From Salinilacustrithrix sp034522155 (GTDB taxonomy: Bacteria > Actinomycetota > Acidimicrobiia > Acidimicrobiales > Salinilacustritrichaceae): a stretch of DNA of 64,000 nt. Below, piece after piece: positions 42,557-50,019 of this stretch. The first letter of the stretch is position 1. Every line of letters starts with the position of its first letter. The position numbers and the translations under genes were made by a program. The stretch lies in assembly GCA_034522155.1 (NCBI GenBank), contig JAXHLP010000012.1, positions 124,001-188,000 of the forward strand. The letters run 5' to 3'. The notes beneath the pieces are model-generated. The model made no database searches. It was not told the origin of the DNA and saw nothing but the letters and a program-made list of their open reading frames with translations.

Positions 42557-43312
42557 ATGCCCAGAGACACCGAGCTCGAGGACCTCCACGAGTGGGTGTC
42601 GTTCGAAGACCCCGACGAGTACCGGACCTGGGTCTTCGACGTCACGTTCCTCACCAGCAACTGGACCTGCATCTTCGGCGAGGGCTGCAAGGGTGTCCTC
42701 ACCGAGAACGCCACCGATCTCGAGCAGGGCTGTTGCAGCTACGGCGCCCACTTCGTGGACGACGACGACCACGCCGACATCGCCGAGATGATCGACGAAC
42801 TCACGCCCGAGCAGTGGCAGTTCCACAAGTTGGGCCACAAGAACGGCGCCACCCGCAAGACCAAGAGCGGCCAGTGGGTCACCCGAGTCCACCAGGGCGC
42901 GTGCATCATGCTCAACCGACCCGACTTCCACACCGGGCCGGGCTGCGCGCTCCACACGGCGGCGCTCGAAGTCGGCGATCGGCCCTTGGACTGGAAGCCC
43001 GACGTGTGCTGGCAGCTCCCCCTCCGGCTCGAGGAGTCCACCGACGATCACGGCCACGTCACCTCGACGCTGCGCGAATGGAAGCGACGCGACTGGGGCG
43101 AGGGCGGTGCCGAGTTCCACTGGTGGTGCACCGACGACGACACCGCCTTCGTCGCGCCGAACCCGACCTACGAGGTCCTCCGGGACGAGATCGTGGAACT
43201 CGTGGGCGAGACGCCGTACCGTCTGTTCGTCGAACACATCGAGCGGCGGCGGGAGCGGCAGGAGTGGACGCCACTTCCTCATCCGGTTCTCAGGAAGGCG
43301 CGGGCACGTTGA
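42557..43312 (+). CDS. Cysteine-rich metal-binding-type protein, unknown function
   Basis: The 251-residue protein has many conserved-looking cysteines: CIFGEGCKGVL, EQGCCSYGAHF, GACIMLNRPDFHTGPGCALH, DVCWQLPL and WWCTDD. The CC pair and spacing recall YkgJ/DUF3109-type Zn or Fe-S proteins; I recall similar actinobacterial proteins but assign no function. The ATG at 42557 is preferred over 42515 because the recognisable sequence starts there. Its stop overlaps the TTG start of the ATPase gene. Confidence 0.75.
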   Translation: MPRDTELEDLHEWVSFEDPDEYRTWVFDVTFLTSNWTCIFGEGCKGVLTENATDLEQGCCSYGAHFVDDDDHADIAEMIDELTPEQWQFHKLGHKNGATRKTKSGQWVTRVHQGACIMLNRPDFHTGPGCALHTAALEVGDRPLDWKPDVCWQLPLRLEESTDDHGHVTSTLREWKRRDWGEGGAEFHWWCTDDDTAFVAPNPTYEVLRDEIVELVGETPYRLFVEHIERRRERQEWTPLPHPVLRKARAR

Positions 43313-44241
43313 GCTTCTCCACGGTCAGCCTCACGCAGGCGGCCAGCAGTCGCGGGTTGCGATTCCCGCCCCAGGTGATCGACCAGGTGGTGGCGTCCAT
43401 CGACGCGGGCAAGCACATCATCCTCACGGGCCCACCCGGCACGGGGAAGACGACACTGGCGTTCTTGGCGTCGGAGGTGGCCAAGCAGGCCATGCTCTGC
43501 ACCGGCTACCTGCCCACGACCGCCACCACCGAGTGGACGACGTTCGAGACCATCGGCGGATTCCAACCGACCGCCGAGGGACTCATCTTCCGTCCAGGCA
43601 TGTTCGTGGAGGCGATCGAGAGCGGACGTTGGCTCGTGATCGACGAGCTGAACCGGTCGAACTTCGACCGTGCCTTCGGCCAGCTGTTCACGGTGCTGTC
43701 CGGCCAGAGCGCGGTGCTGCCGTTCAAGCGGTCGGGCCGCCAGGAACCAGTCGCGCTCGTGCCCTCGGGGGTCGAACCACCGCCCGAGACCGACGTGATC
43801 CGGGTGCCAGCGTCATGGCGGATCATCGCCACCATGAACGTGTTCGACAAGAACCTGCTGTTCGAGATGTCGTACGCGCTCATGCGACGGTTCGCGTTCG
43901 TGGAGGTGACCTCACCCGACGAGGAGGTCTTCCGCGAGCTGCTCGAGCCCCACCACGACGTGGTCAGCGACCTCCTGCTGCTACGGCGCTTCCGCGACCT
44001 CGGCCCCGCCGTGTACCTCGATGCCGCCAGGTTCGCCGATCGACGCGCCCGTGACGAGGTCAGCCGGTCCCGGCTCCTGTTCGAGACCTTCTACAGCTAC
44101 TTCCTCCCCCAGCTCGAGGGCGCCGACGACTACGAGGCCACCGCGCTCTACCGGGCCATCTCGCCCCACCTCGATGCACCCGAGCAGTCGGAGGCGCAGC
44201 GCACCATCGCCGACGTGCTGGGCGTCGAGCTGGCACTGTGA
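43309..44241 (+). CDS. McrB/MoxR-like AAA_5 ATPase
   Basis: The 310-residue ATPase has Walker A GPPGTGKT at 41-48, Walker B WLVIDELNR at 108-116 and sensor 1 RIIATMNVFDKN. The WTTFETIGGFQP stretch is typical of McrB-type motors. It is a single AAA domain without the McrB DNA-binding N-terminus. TTG 43309-43311 is the start: it overlaps the previous stop (TTGA) and AGGAAGG lies upstream. The McrC-like gene follows with a GTGA overlap. Confidence 0.85.
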   Translation: MSFSTVSLTQAASSRGLRFPPQVIDQVVASIDAGKHIILTGPPGTGKTTLAFLASEVAKQAMLCTGYLPTTATTEWTTFETIGGFQPTAEGLIFRPGMFVEAIESGRWLVIDELNRSNFDRAFGQLFTVLSGQSAVLPFKRSGRQEPVALVPSGVEPPPETDVIRVPASWRIIATMNVFDKNLLFEMSYALMRRFAFVEVTSPDEEVFRELLEPHHDVVSDLLLLRRFRDLGPAVYLDAARFADRRARDEVSRSRLLFETFYSYFLPQLEGADDYEATALYRAISPHLDAPEQSEAQRTIADVLGVELAL

Positions 44242-45239
44242 CCGACCGCGCCACCGGCCACTCGGCGCCGAGCCACGTCGACGCTCGCCACGGTCCCACC
44301 GGGTCGGCTGCGGGTTCCCTCGAGCGGATCTGGAACATGCTGCGCCTGCCCGTCGATCCCCACCGCGCCATCGAGGCCCTTGTCGGCCTCCCCCGCCGGA
44401 CTTCCCGCCAGGTGGTGGGCGCGGCAACCGCGGGCAGCGCCGAGGCTGGCGCGCTGCTCGAGGCCATGCCCCGGCTCATCCGCAACCTGTCGATCTCGAC
44501 GGTCACGGTCCCCGAACGGTGCACAGGTGAGATCCGGGGCCCGGTGTTGTGGAGCGAGACCCTGTCGGCCCGCGCGGCGTCGGCGGGCGATCCCGGCGTC
44601 TTCGTGTGCGCCACGGTCAGCCGCGCCTACGACACCCCCGCCAACCGGCTCCTGGTCACCGCCCTCGACGCGATCGTCCGCGGTGGCCGCGACGTCGAAC
44701 GGTTCCGCGACGGCCGCGACGAGGAGCCTGAACTCCTCCACGACGCGCGCCACCACGCCGACCTGGCCCAGCGGTACCTCGACCACCGGACCCTGATCAA
44801 CGTCCGCCCCGAGCCCGTCCGGCGTCGGGCCACCCATCGCAGCCGGCGCACCCTGCGCCGCCGCAGCTACGCGCCGGTGGCGGCGATGCTGCGCCGCGCC
44901 GCCACGCCCCTCGACGTCGACACCATCCGCTTGTTCTGCAACCCGACCACCACGGCGCGCCACGACCTCCTCGTGGCCGCGATCGATCACCTGGTCACGC
45001 GGGGCGTGCGGGTCCCGGTGCTGCTGCTCGCCGACCACGAGGTCGTCGGAGGTCCGCTGCGGTACCGGCATCCCGCCATCGGCTCTCGCGCCGACCGCCA
45101 CCGTGCCGGGCTGTTCATCGGCTCGACGCGCTTCGATGTCGCCGGAGGCGCAGGCCGTGACGACTCGTCCGTGGTCGTGCGCAACCGGACCGACCTCACA
45201 CGGGGGATCGACGACGTGATCCTCCGCGAAGGACTCTGA
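44238..45239 (+). CDS. McrC/DUF2357-like partner protein lacking a recognisable nuclease
   Basis: The 333-residue basic protein contains the McrC/DUF2357-type stretch RGPVLWSETLSARA and SRAYDTPANRLLVTALDAI (about 100-147), where McrC proteins read 'YDTPENRLLK'. McrC normally ends in a PD-(D/E)xK nuclease with a DAKY-type Lys; I find none here. The middle is Arg-rich (RRRATHRSRRTLRRRSY), consistent with nucleic-acid binding. Translation is coupled to the AAA gene by GTGA. Assignment is by motif memory only. Confidence 0.7.
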   Translation: MTDRATGHSAPSHVDARHGPTGSAAGSLERIWNMLRLPVDPHRAIEALVGLPRRTSRQVVGAATAGSAEAGALLEAMPRLIRNLSISTVTVPERCTGEIRGPVLWSETLSARAASAGDPGVFVCATVSRAYDTPANRLLVTALDAIVRGGRDVERFRDGRDEEPELLHDARHHADLAQRYLDHRTLINVRPEPVRRRATHRSRRTLRRRSYAPVAAMLRRAATPLDVDTIRLFCNPTTTARHDLLVAAIDHLVTRGVRVPVLLLADHEVVGGPLRYRHPAIGSRADRHRAGLFIGSTRFDVAGGAGRDDSSVVVRNRTDLTRGIDDVILREGL

Positions 45240-45280
45240 TCGCACCCATCGCTCCCGGCGCATGGCGCCAGGTTCCGACG

Positions 45281-45324
45281 CATCAGCGATGCCTGATGGC
45301 GCTCACCCGGGAACGGCATCCCGG
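45281..45324. terminator. Hairpins between convergent genes
   Basis: Two perfect 6-pair stems, 45281-45298 (CATCAG/CTGATG) and 45307-45324 (CCGGGA/TCCCGG), lie between the McrC-like gene and the small zinc-type gene. An alternative stem GCGCCA/TGGCGC (45265-45302) competes with the first. Confidence 0.5.
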
Positions 45325-45335
45325 AGGACCACGGG

Positions 45336-45512
45336 TCAGAGGTCCTCGACCTCGGCCATGCACCAGCTGGCATGATCTGCGCCGGGCTCGGCCCCGCACT
45401 CGTCGCAGGGCTCGGGAGGATCTTCGTCGAAGATCTCCGAGATGTCGATCCCGGTGTCGGAGCGCTTCAGCGCTCGGGCTTCTTCGAAACGACGATGTCG
45501 ACCCTTTTTCAC
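45336..45512 (-). CDS. Small acidic Cys-motif protein
   Basis: 58 residues: a basic N-terminus KKGRHRRFEEARALKRSD, an acidic middle ISEIFDEDPPEP, then CDECGAEPG and SWCMAEVEDL. CxxC followed by a Cys 12 residues later could bind zinc with one His (DHASWC). GTG start with GGGAG upstream. The charge layout and codon pattern look like a real gene; no function is known to me. Confidence 0.65.
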   Translation of the reverse strand: MKKGRHRRFEEARALKRSDTGIDISEIFDEDPPEPCDECGAEPGADHASWCMAEVEDL

Positions 45513-45637
45513 GGGCGTGCTCCCGAATCGGTGGGGGCTTGCGAGCGAGCGAGTGTAGCGACGACCCTACGTCGAACACCCAGCCGACCTCCGATGGTAT
45601 CGGGCGCGGCCGCCGATGCCGCGATCTCCACCCGGCT

Positions 45638-46801
45638 TCAGCCGGGCGTCGGCTCCCCCGTGTCCCGACGCAGCACCAAGCCCACCCCGCGCTCGAACGA
45701 CAGCGCGGAACGGCCGTCGAGGAGGTCCTCGATGTCGGTGGCCAGCGCCTCGGCCCGCCACCCACGGACGAGGCGGCAGTCCTCGTCGCCGCGCAGGAAT
45801 GCTTCGAGATCCTTCCGGGTGGCGAGGACCGCGGGATCGAGCTCGAGCTCGCGGGCCCGTTGGGAGACCCAGGACATCAGGAGCGGGACCGCACCCCGGA
45901 CATCGGCCGGCACCGGATTCGACTCGGGGAGGCGGACGGCGTCGAGATCGAGCGCGAGCCCGCGCTCGATCGCTTCGAGCAACTCGCCCCGCAGTGACTT
46001 GGCGAGCCCTCGGTCGCGCAGGCCGCGCACCTTGGCGAGGTCGTCGACGTTCTTCGGCGGCCGCTGGGCGATCCCGGCCAGGGCCAGGTCGGGGAGCACC
46101 GATCGAAGCGGCCGGTCGACCTCGGCGGCGTGCAACTCGCGCCAGCGCCCGACTTGCTGGGCCACGGCCGCGGCCCGTCCGCGGAGCCGCCGGGCTTCCT
46201 TCACCCGCCACCAGGCGGTGTCGGGGTCGGGATCGATCATGGCCCGCTCGACCATGTTCTCGCACTCGTCACGCACCCAGTCGAGCCGGTTGCGGTCGGC
46301 GAGCTCGGCGTGCAGGTGGTCGTGGAGCTCGAAGAGATGCACGACGTCGGATTCGGCGTAGGCGAGCGCGCCCGCCGAGAGCGGCCTCGCCAACCAGTCG
46401 GTGAGACGGTCTCCCTTGGTGAGATCGACCTCGAGCAGCTTGTGGACCAGGGGCGCGAGCCCGATCGAGGACATGCCGAGGAACGACGCGGCCACCTGCG
46501 TGTCGAACAGGTCGTCGGGAACGACGCCGATGGCCCGACGGAACACCTCGAGATCCTGGCCGGCCGCGTGCATCACGACGGTGCGGCCTCGGAGCACGGC
46601 ACCGAACGGCTCGAGATCGACCTCGAGCGGATCGATGAGGGCGCGGCCACCTGACCAGGCGACCTGGACGAGGGCGCACACCGGCCAGTAGGTCCGTTCG
46701 CGGTGGAACTCGGTGTCGATGCCGACCCGCGGTTCGTCGACGAGCGTGTCGACGAGCGAGGCGAGGTCGTCCCCGCGATCGATCCAGCGGGTGTCGGTCA
46801 C
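45638..46801 (-). CDS. rnd: Ribonuclease D-like 3'-5' exonuclease
   Basis: A 387-residue DEDDy exonuclease that trims tRNA and other stable RNA 3' ends. Exo I GIDTEFHRERTYWP, Exo II VVMHAAGQDLEVFRR, FDTQVAASFLGMS and Exo III YAESDVVHLFELHDHL carry the four acidic residues and Tyr. An HRDC domain follows (about 205-285), with PPKNVDDLAKVRGLRDR, then a second HRDC-like region. GTG start. It follows the rhodanese gene by 39 bases on the same strand. Confidence 0.92.
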   Translation of the reverse strand: MTDTRWIDRGDDLASLVDTLVDEPRVGIDTEFHRERTYWPVCALVQVAWSGGRALIDPLEVDLEPFGAVLRGRTVVMHAAGQDLEVFRRAIGVVPDDLFDTQVAASFLGMSSIGLAPLVHKLLEVDLTKGDRLTDWLARPLSAGALAYAESDVVHLFELHDHLHAELADRNRLDWVRDECENMVERAMIDPDPDTAWWRVKEARRLRGRAAAVAQQVGRWRELHAAEVDRPLRSVLPDLALAGIAQRPPKNVDDLAKVRGLRDRGLAKSLRGELLEAIERGLALDLDAVRLPESNPVPADVRGAVPLLMSWVSQRARELELDPAVLATRKDLEAFLRGDEDCRLVRGWRAEALATDIEDLLDGRSALSFERGVGLVLRRDTGEPTPG

Positions 46802-46840
46802 CGTGCCGGCCGCCGGCGGGACGCCGGGGACCGACGGACG

Positions 46841-47155
46841 TCAAACACCGGTCTCGACCGGCTTCCCCGACTCGATCCAGGCGAGCGTGCCACCCGCCAC
46901 GTTCACGGCGTCCACCCCGTTCCCACGGAGGAACTCCACCGCCTTGGCGCTGCGCCCCCCGGACCGGCAGATCACGTACACCTCGCCCTCGGTGGGGAAC
47001 TCGTCGAGGCGGTCGGGCACCTGGTCGAGCGGAACGAGACGGACCCCCGGCGCTCGCGCCTGTTCGTACTCGTCCGGCTGTCGCACGTCGAACACCGGGA
47101 CGCCAGCGTCCAGCCTTGACGCCAGCGTGTCGACATCGATCACGGGTATCTCCAC
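46841..47155 (-). CDS. Single-domain rhodanese-like protein
   Basis: The 104-residue protein has VFDVRQPDEYEQARAPG and the active-site loop ICRSGGRSAKAVEFL, with Cys as sulfur acceptor. It may transfer sulfur in tRNA or cofactor thiolation, or act in redox control. The GTG at 47153-47155 is chosen because TAGTCT lies 7 bases upstream; earlier starts would lie upstream of the expected transcript start. Probably co-transcribed with rnd. Confidence 0.88.
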   Translation of the reverse strand: MEIPVIDVDTLASRLDAGVPVFDVRQPDEYEQARAPGVRLVPLDQVPDRLDEFPTEGEVYVICRSGGRSAKAVEFLRGNGVDAVNVAGGTLAWIESGKPVETGV

Positions 47156-47162
47156 GACGACG

Positions 47163-47168
47163 AGACTA
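47163..47168 (-). promoter_or_regulatory. -10 element of leaderless promoter for rhodanese-rnd
   Basis: TAGTCT, 7 bases, then GTG. Confidence 0.62.
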
Positions 47169-47228
47169 GGAGCGCACTCCCCCGGCGAGCACACCCGGCA
47201 TCGCCAAGCCCGTCTCGCCGCGGGTTTC

Positions 47229-47813
47229 TCAGTCGGCGTCGTCGGGCAGCGCCGAGGGGTGGTCGGCGTCGGCCAGCGCCGCGGGGTCGAGGCCATCGAC
47301 GACGTCCACGGCCAGCGCCACGGCGGCGCGGTGCACGGCCCGCTCCCCCGCTGCGAACCGGGTCGCCAACTTGCCGGCGGCAGCTCGTCGCCAGGCACCG
47401 TGCAGCCACTGCGGCCGACCATCGACACCGGGGACCACGACGTCGGCATCAGAACGGGTGAGCCGGTCGACGAGGGTGCCGATCGCGGCGGCATCCGGGG
47501 CGACGAGGTCGCAGGCGAGCACGACCACCACGGGTTGATTCGCCGTGTCGAGTGCCTGCACGATGCCGGCGAGGGGTCCGGCGCCGGGCCAGCGGTCGGC
47601 CACGGCGTCGAGACCGACGTCACGGAGTGCTGGGACGTCGCCACCGACCGCTCGGACCCGGCTGGCCCCGGCATCGAGGCACGCACGAGCGACGCGGGAC
47701 GCCATCGGCGCGTCAGCGATGCGCACCAACGCCTTGTCCCGTCCCATGCGCCGGCTGCTACCGCCGCACAGGACGTCCGCCTCCCACGCGCCGGTCGACG
47801 CGTCGCCGCTCAG
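47229..47813 (-). CDS. mobA: Molybdenum cofactor guanylyltransferase MobA, apparent CTG start
   Basis: MobA transfers GMP from GTP to molybdopterin. The GTP-binding loop LCGGSSRRMGRDKAL is encoded at about residues 15-29 of a 194-residue frame. The first ATG (47747) lies inside this loop and would delete its first half. Upstream, back to an in-frame TGA, there is no ATG, GTG or TTG; the only plausible start is CTG at 47811-47813, which overlaps the decarboxylase stop as CTGA with GGGGG upstream. Other motifs: RWPGAGPLAGIVQAL and VLACDLV. Confidence 0.8.
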   Translation of the reverse strand: MSGDASTGAWEADVLCGGSSRRMGRDKALVRIADAPMASRVARACLDAGASRVRAVGGDVPALRDVGLDAVADRWPGAGPLAGIVQALDTANQPVVVVLACDLVAPDAAAIGTLVDRLTRSDADVVVPGVDGRPQWLHGAWRRAAAGKLATRFAAGERAVHRAAVALAVDVVDGLDPAALADADHPSALPDDAD

Positions 47814-49048
47814 GCGATGCCCCCGTAGCTGGCTTCGACCCCACGGCTCTCGCCGTGCTCGGCCACGGCCTCACGGAGGTCGGCGAGGAACTGCTCGGCA
47901 ACGTTGGCGTGGTACGGCCACAACATCAGGTGCAGGCCGCCCTGCTGGCGGTCGAGGTGCCAGCCCCGATCGTCCATCACGTCGCCGATCGCACCGATGT
48001 CGAGGTCCTCGTGGTCGGTGGTGAACTCGAACAGCGACAGGTCGGGTTGGTGACTCAGGTGGAGGCCATCGATCGCCTCGATTCCGTCCCGGAAGGTCCG
48101 CACCGTGTCCCGCAGCGTGGTGGCCAGCGCGCGGTAGCCGGGTTCGGCGAGATGGCGGATCGTGGCCCAGGCGGCGGCGATGGGCGATGCCGCCCGGGTG
48201 CCCGCGGTGGTGGCGGAGCCGTACAGGCCCCCGGGCCATTCGTCGTAGAGGAAGAACTGCTTGGTGAGCAGCGACTTCTCCCGGTACAGGATCAGCGACG
48301 CCCCCTTGAAGGTCCAGCCGTACTTGTGGATGTCGGCCGACATCGAGGTGACGCCGTCCACGCGGAAGTCCCACGGCGGCACGTCCTCGCCGATGCGCTC
48401 CCAGAAGGGCAGCAGGAAGCCGCCGAGGCACGCGTCGACGTGGCACAGCGTGTCGTTCCGCTGGGCGACGGCAGCCAGTCCGGGGATGTCGTCGATCACG
48501 CCGTACGGGTAGCACGGCGCTGACCCGACGATCATGCCGGTGCGGTCGTCGACGGCGGCCGCCATGGCGTCGACGTCAGCCCGGCCGTCGTCGCGCACCG
48601 GGATGCGGACCTGCTCCACGTCGAGGTACTTGCAGGCCTTCGCGAACGCGGGGTGGGCGGTCTCGGCGGTGACCAGCACCGGCTCAGCGATGCCCCGGTC
48701 CTCCCGGGCGTGGTCACGCATGGTCTGCACCGCGAGGAAGATCGACTCGGTGCCCCCGGTGGACAGGCGACCGTGGCCGGGCCCGTGTAACAGGGCCGAG
48801 CCCCATTCGATGACCTCGGCCTCCATCTCGGTGAGGCTCGGAAACGCGAACGGGTTGAGCGCGTTCTCGTGGAGGTATTCGACGGCGACCGCCTCCTGCA
48901 GACGATCGAGCTCCTCGTCGTCGGGGTGGTACACGAGGCTGAAGGTCCGTCCGCCCCGCCAGTCGGCGTCGCGGTCGCGCCGGGCCCGGATCGACGCCAA
49001 AACCTCGTCGACGGGAACGGGCTCGGTCGGGAAGCTGGGCTCGCTCAT
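47810..49048 (-). CDS. PLP-dependent decarboxylase/lyase (GAD / sphingosine-phosphate-lyase type)
   Basis: This 412-residue group II PLP enzyme has RLSTGGTESIFLAVQTMR for cofactor phosphate, HVDACLGGFLLPF with the Asp that contacts the ring N, and the Schiff-base Lys in SADIHKYGW. The pattern is closest to sphingosine-1-phosphate-lyase-like and glutamate decarboxylase-like proteins. Substrate unknown. Leaderless ATG start; mobA overlaps its stop. Confidence 0.88.
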   Translation of the reverse strand: MSEPSFPTEPVPVDEVLASIRARRDRDADWRGGRTFSLVYHPDDEELDRLQEAVAVEYLHENALNPFAFPSLTEMEAEVIEWGSALLHGPGHGRLSTGGTESIFLAVQTMRDHAREDRGIAEPVLVTAETAHPAFAKACKYLDVEQVRIPVRDDGRADVDAMAAAVDDRTGMIVGSAPCYPYGVIDDIPGLAAVAQRNDTLCHVDACLGGFLLPFWERIGEDVPPWDFRVDGVTSMSADIHKYGWTFKGASLILYREKSLLTKQFFLYDEWPGGLYGSATTAGTRAASPIAAAWATIRHLAEPGYRALATTLRDTVRTFRDGIEAIDGLHLSHQPDLSLFEFTTDHEDLDIGAIGDVMDDRGWHLDRQQGGLHLMLWPYHANVAEQFLADLREAVAEHGESRGVEASYGGIA

Positions 49049-49054
49049 GTCCGG

Positions 49055-49060
49055 AGACTA
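49055..49060 (-). promoter_or_regulatory. -10 element of leaderless promoter for the PLP enzyme and mobA
   Basis: TAGTCT, 6 bases, then ATG. Confidence 0.62.
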
Positions 49061-49084
49061 GGTCCGACCCGTCCTTCTGCGGCG

Positions 49085-49135
49085 GCCGCGTCGGGTCCTG
49101 CGACTCCTTCCGACTTCGTCGTCATGTCACCGTCG
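49085..49135 (+). repeat. Dispersed intergenic repeat, family A, copy 3
   Basis: About 50 bases align with 841-891, including GGGTCCTGCGACTC and GTCGTCATGTCACCGT. It runs across the DUF3151 stop codon (49122-49124), so the last codons of that gene are repeat-derived. Confidence 0.65.
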
Positions 49136-49568
49136 GTCCGTCAGGTCGTCCGCCGGGGTCGAGCTGGGCGAGGAACTGGCCGCAGCGCTCGGCCTCGTCG
49201 GTCTCGCCGATGGCTCCGGCCATGCGCCGGAGTCCGTCCAGTGACCGCAGGAAGCCCTGGTTCTCGGGATGGGCCCACCGCACGTACCCCGAGCCTCGCC
49301 AACCGCTGGCCCGCAGCCGGTCGAGACCCCGGTGGTAGCCGACCCGGAACGCGGCGTAGGCCTCGACGTCGTCGCGTGCCTCGTCGCCGAGCATCGCCCA
49401 GGCCAGCAGGCAGCGCGGATGGTCGGCCACCACCGCGGCAACCGCGGCTCGCCGCTGACCCGACGCGAGCCCGCCAGCCACCTCCAGCCGCTCGAGCGCG
49501 TCGGCGGGTTCGGGCTCGAGGACCGTTTCCGGTGGGCCGCTCGCCGACAGGTTCACGTGCTGGGACAT
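49122..49568 (-). CDS. DUF3151 family protein
   Basis: The 148-residue helical protein matches actinobacterial DUF3151: VVADHPRCLLAWAMLGDEA, AYAAFRVGYHRGLDRLRA and WAHPENQGFLRSLDGLRRMA. There is no membrane segment. Function is unknown. It is flanked by two inverted copies of the family A repeat, one supplying its promoter and the other its last codons. The start ATG has TAGGGT 7 bases upstream. Confidence 0.82.
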   Translation of the reverse strand: MSQHVNLSASGPPETVLEPEPADALERLEVAGGLASGQRRAAVAAVVADHPRCLLAWAMLGDEARDDVEAYAAFRVGYHRGLDRLRASGWRGSGYVRWAHPENQGFLRSLDGLRRMAGAIGETDEAERCGQFLAQLDPGGRPDGPTVT

Positions 49569-49570
49569 GG

Positions 49571-49616
49571 CCCAGACCCTACGACGACGTGACGACGGAG
49601 TCGGAATGAGGCCCTC
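49571..49616 (-). repeat. Dispersed intergenic repeat, family A, copy 4 (inverted)
   Basis: On the minus strand, CATTCCGACTCCGTCGTCAC and the following bases match 861-890 almost perfectly and end in CGTAGGGT, the -10 element of DUF3151. Confidence 0.72.
49576..49581 (-). promoter_or_regulatory. -10 element of leaderless promoter for DUF3151
   Basis: TAGGGT, 7 bases, then ATG; contributed by the family A repeat. Confidence 0.65.
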
Positions 49617-49626
49617 CGGGCGTGGG

Positions 49627-49632
49627 TAGGAT
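49627..49632 (+). promoter_or_regulatory. -10 element of leaderless promoter for the small Cys-tailed membrane protein
   Basis: TAGGAT, 6 bases, then GTG. It is divergent from the DUF3151 promoter about 45 bases away. Confidence 0.62.
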
Positions 49633-49638
49633 GGCGCG

Positions 49639-49920
49639 GTGCGCACGATGTTGGCTGCCGCGCCCTTCGAGGACGTCGCTCGGGAGAACGCCCCGATCCT
49701 TTTGGTGTTGTTCCTCGTGCTCCTGGCCATCCTGATCGCGCGGATCATCCAGCGGGCCATCACCCGGTCCCTGCTCCTGGGGATCTTGGTGCTCGTCGGC
49801 CTGTTGGTGGTGATCGAGCGGGACGAGATCAACCAGTGCGCCCAGACCTGCGAGTGCGAGCTCGCCGGCGTCGACACCGAGGTCCCCTACTGCAACCGCA
49901 ACCTCACCGCCGGCGGCTAG
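49639..49920 (+). CDS. Small membrane protein with Cys-rich tail
   Basis: 93 residues: a short N-terminus, two closely spaced membrane helices (about 19-37 and 44-60) and a tail with five cysteines (NQCAQTCECELAG, PYCNRN). With this topology the tail would lie on the same side as the N-terminus. No family recognised. It is the only plus-strand gene between the DUF3151 and hydrolase genes. In the 99 bases after it I see only short imperfect inverted repeats. Confidence 0.65.
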   Translation: MRTMLAAAPFEDVARENAPILLVLFLVLLAILIARIIQRAITRSLLLGILVLVGLLVVIERDEINQCAQTCECELAGVDTEVPYCNRNLTAGG

Positions 49921-50019
49921 GAGGGTGCTGAAACTCACAGGATCGACGCCCAGAGCTCGAGCGAACCCCCTGGTCAGCGCGGCGTCAGGGGTGTCGATGG
50001 ACCCGATTGCAGCATCCTG

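Noticed and set aside
47229..47747. mobA as a 5'-truncated pseudogene
   Set aside because: The missing loop is encoded in frame immediately upstream, and the frame reaches a CTGA overlap with the previous gene; a non-ATG start explains it better.
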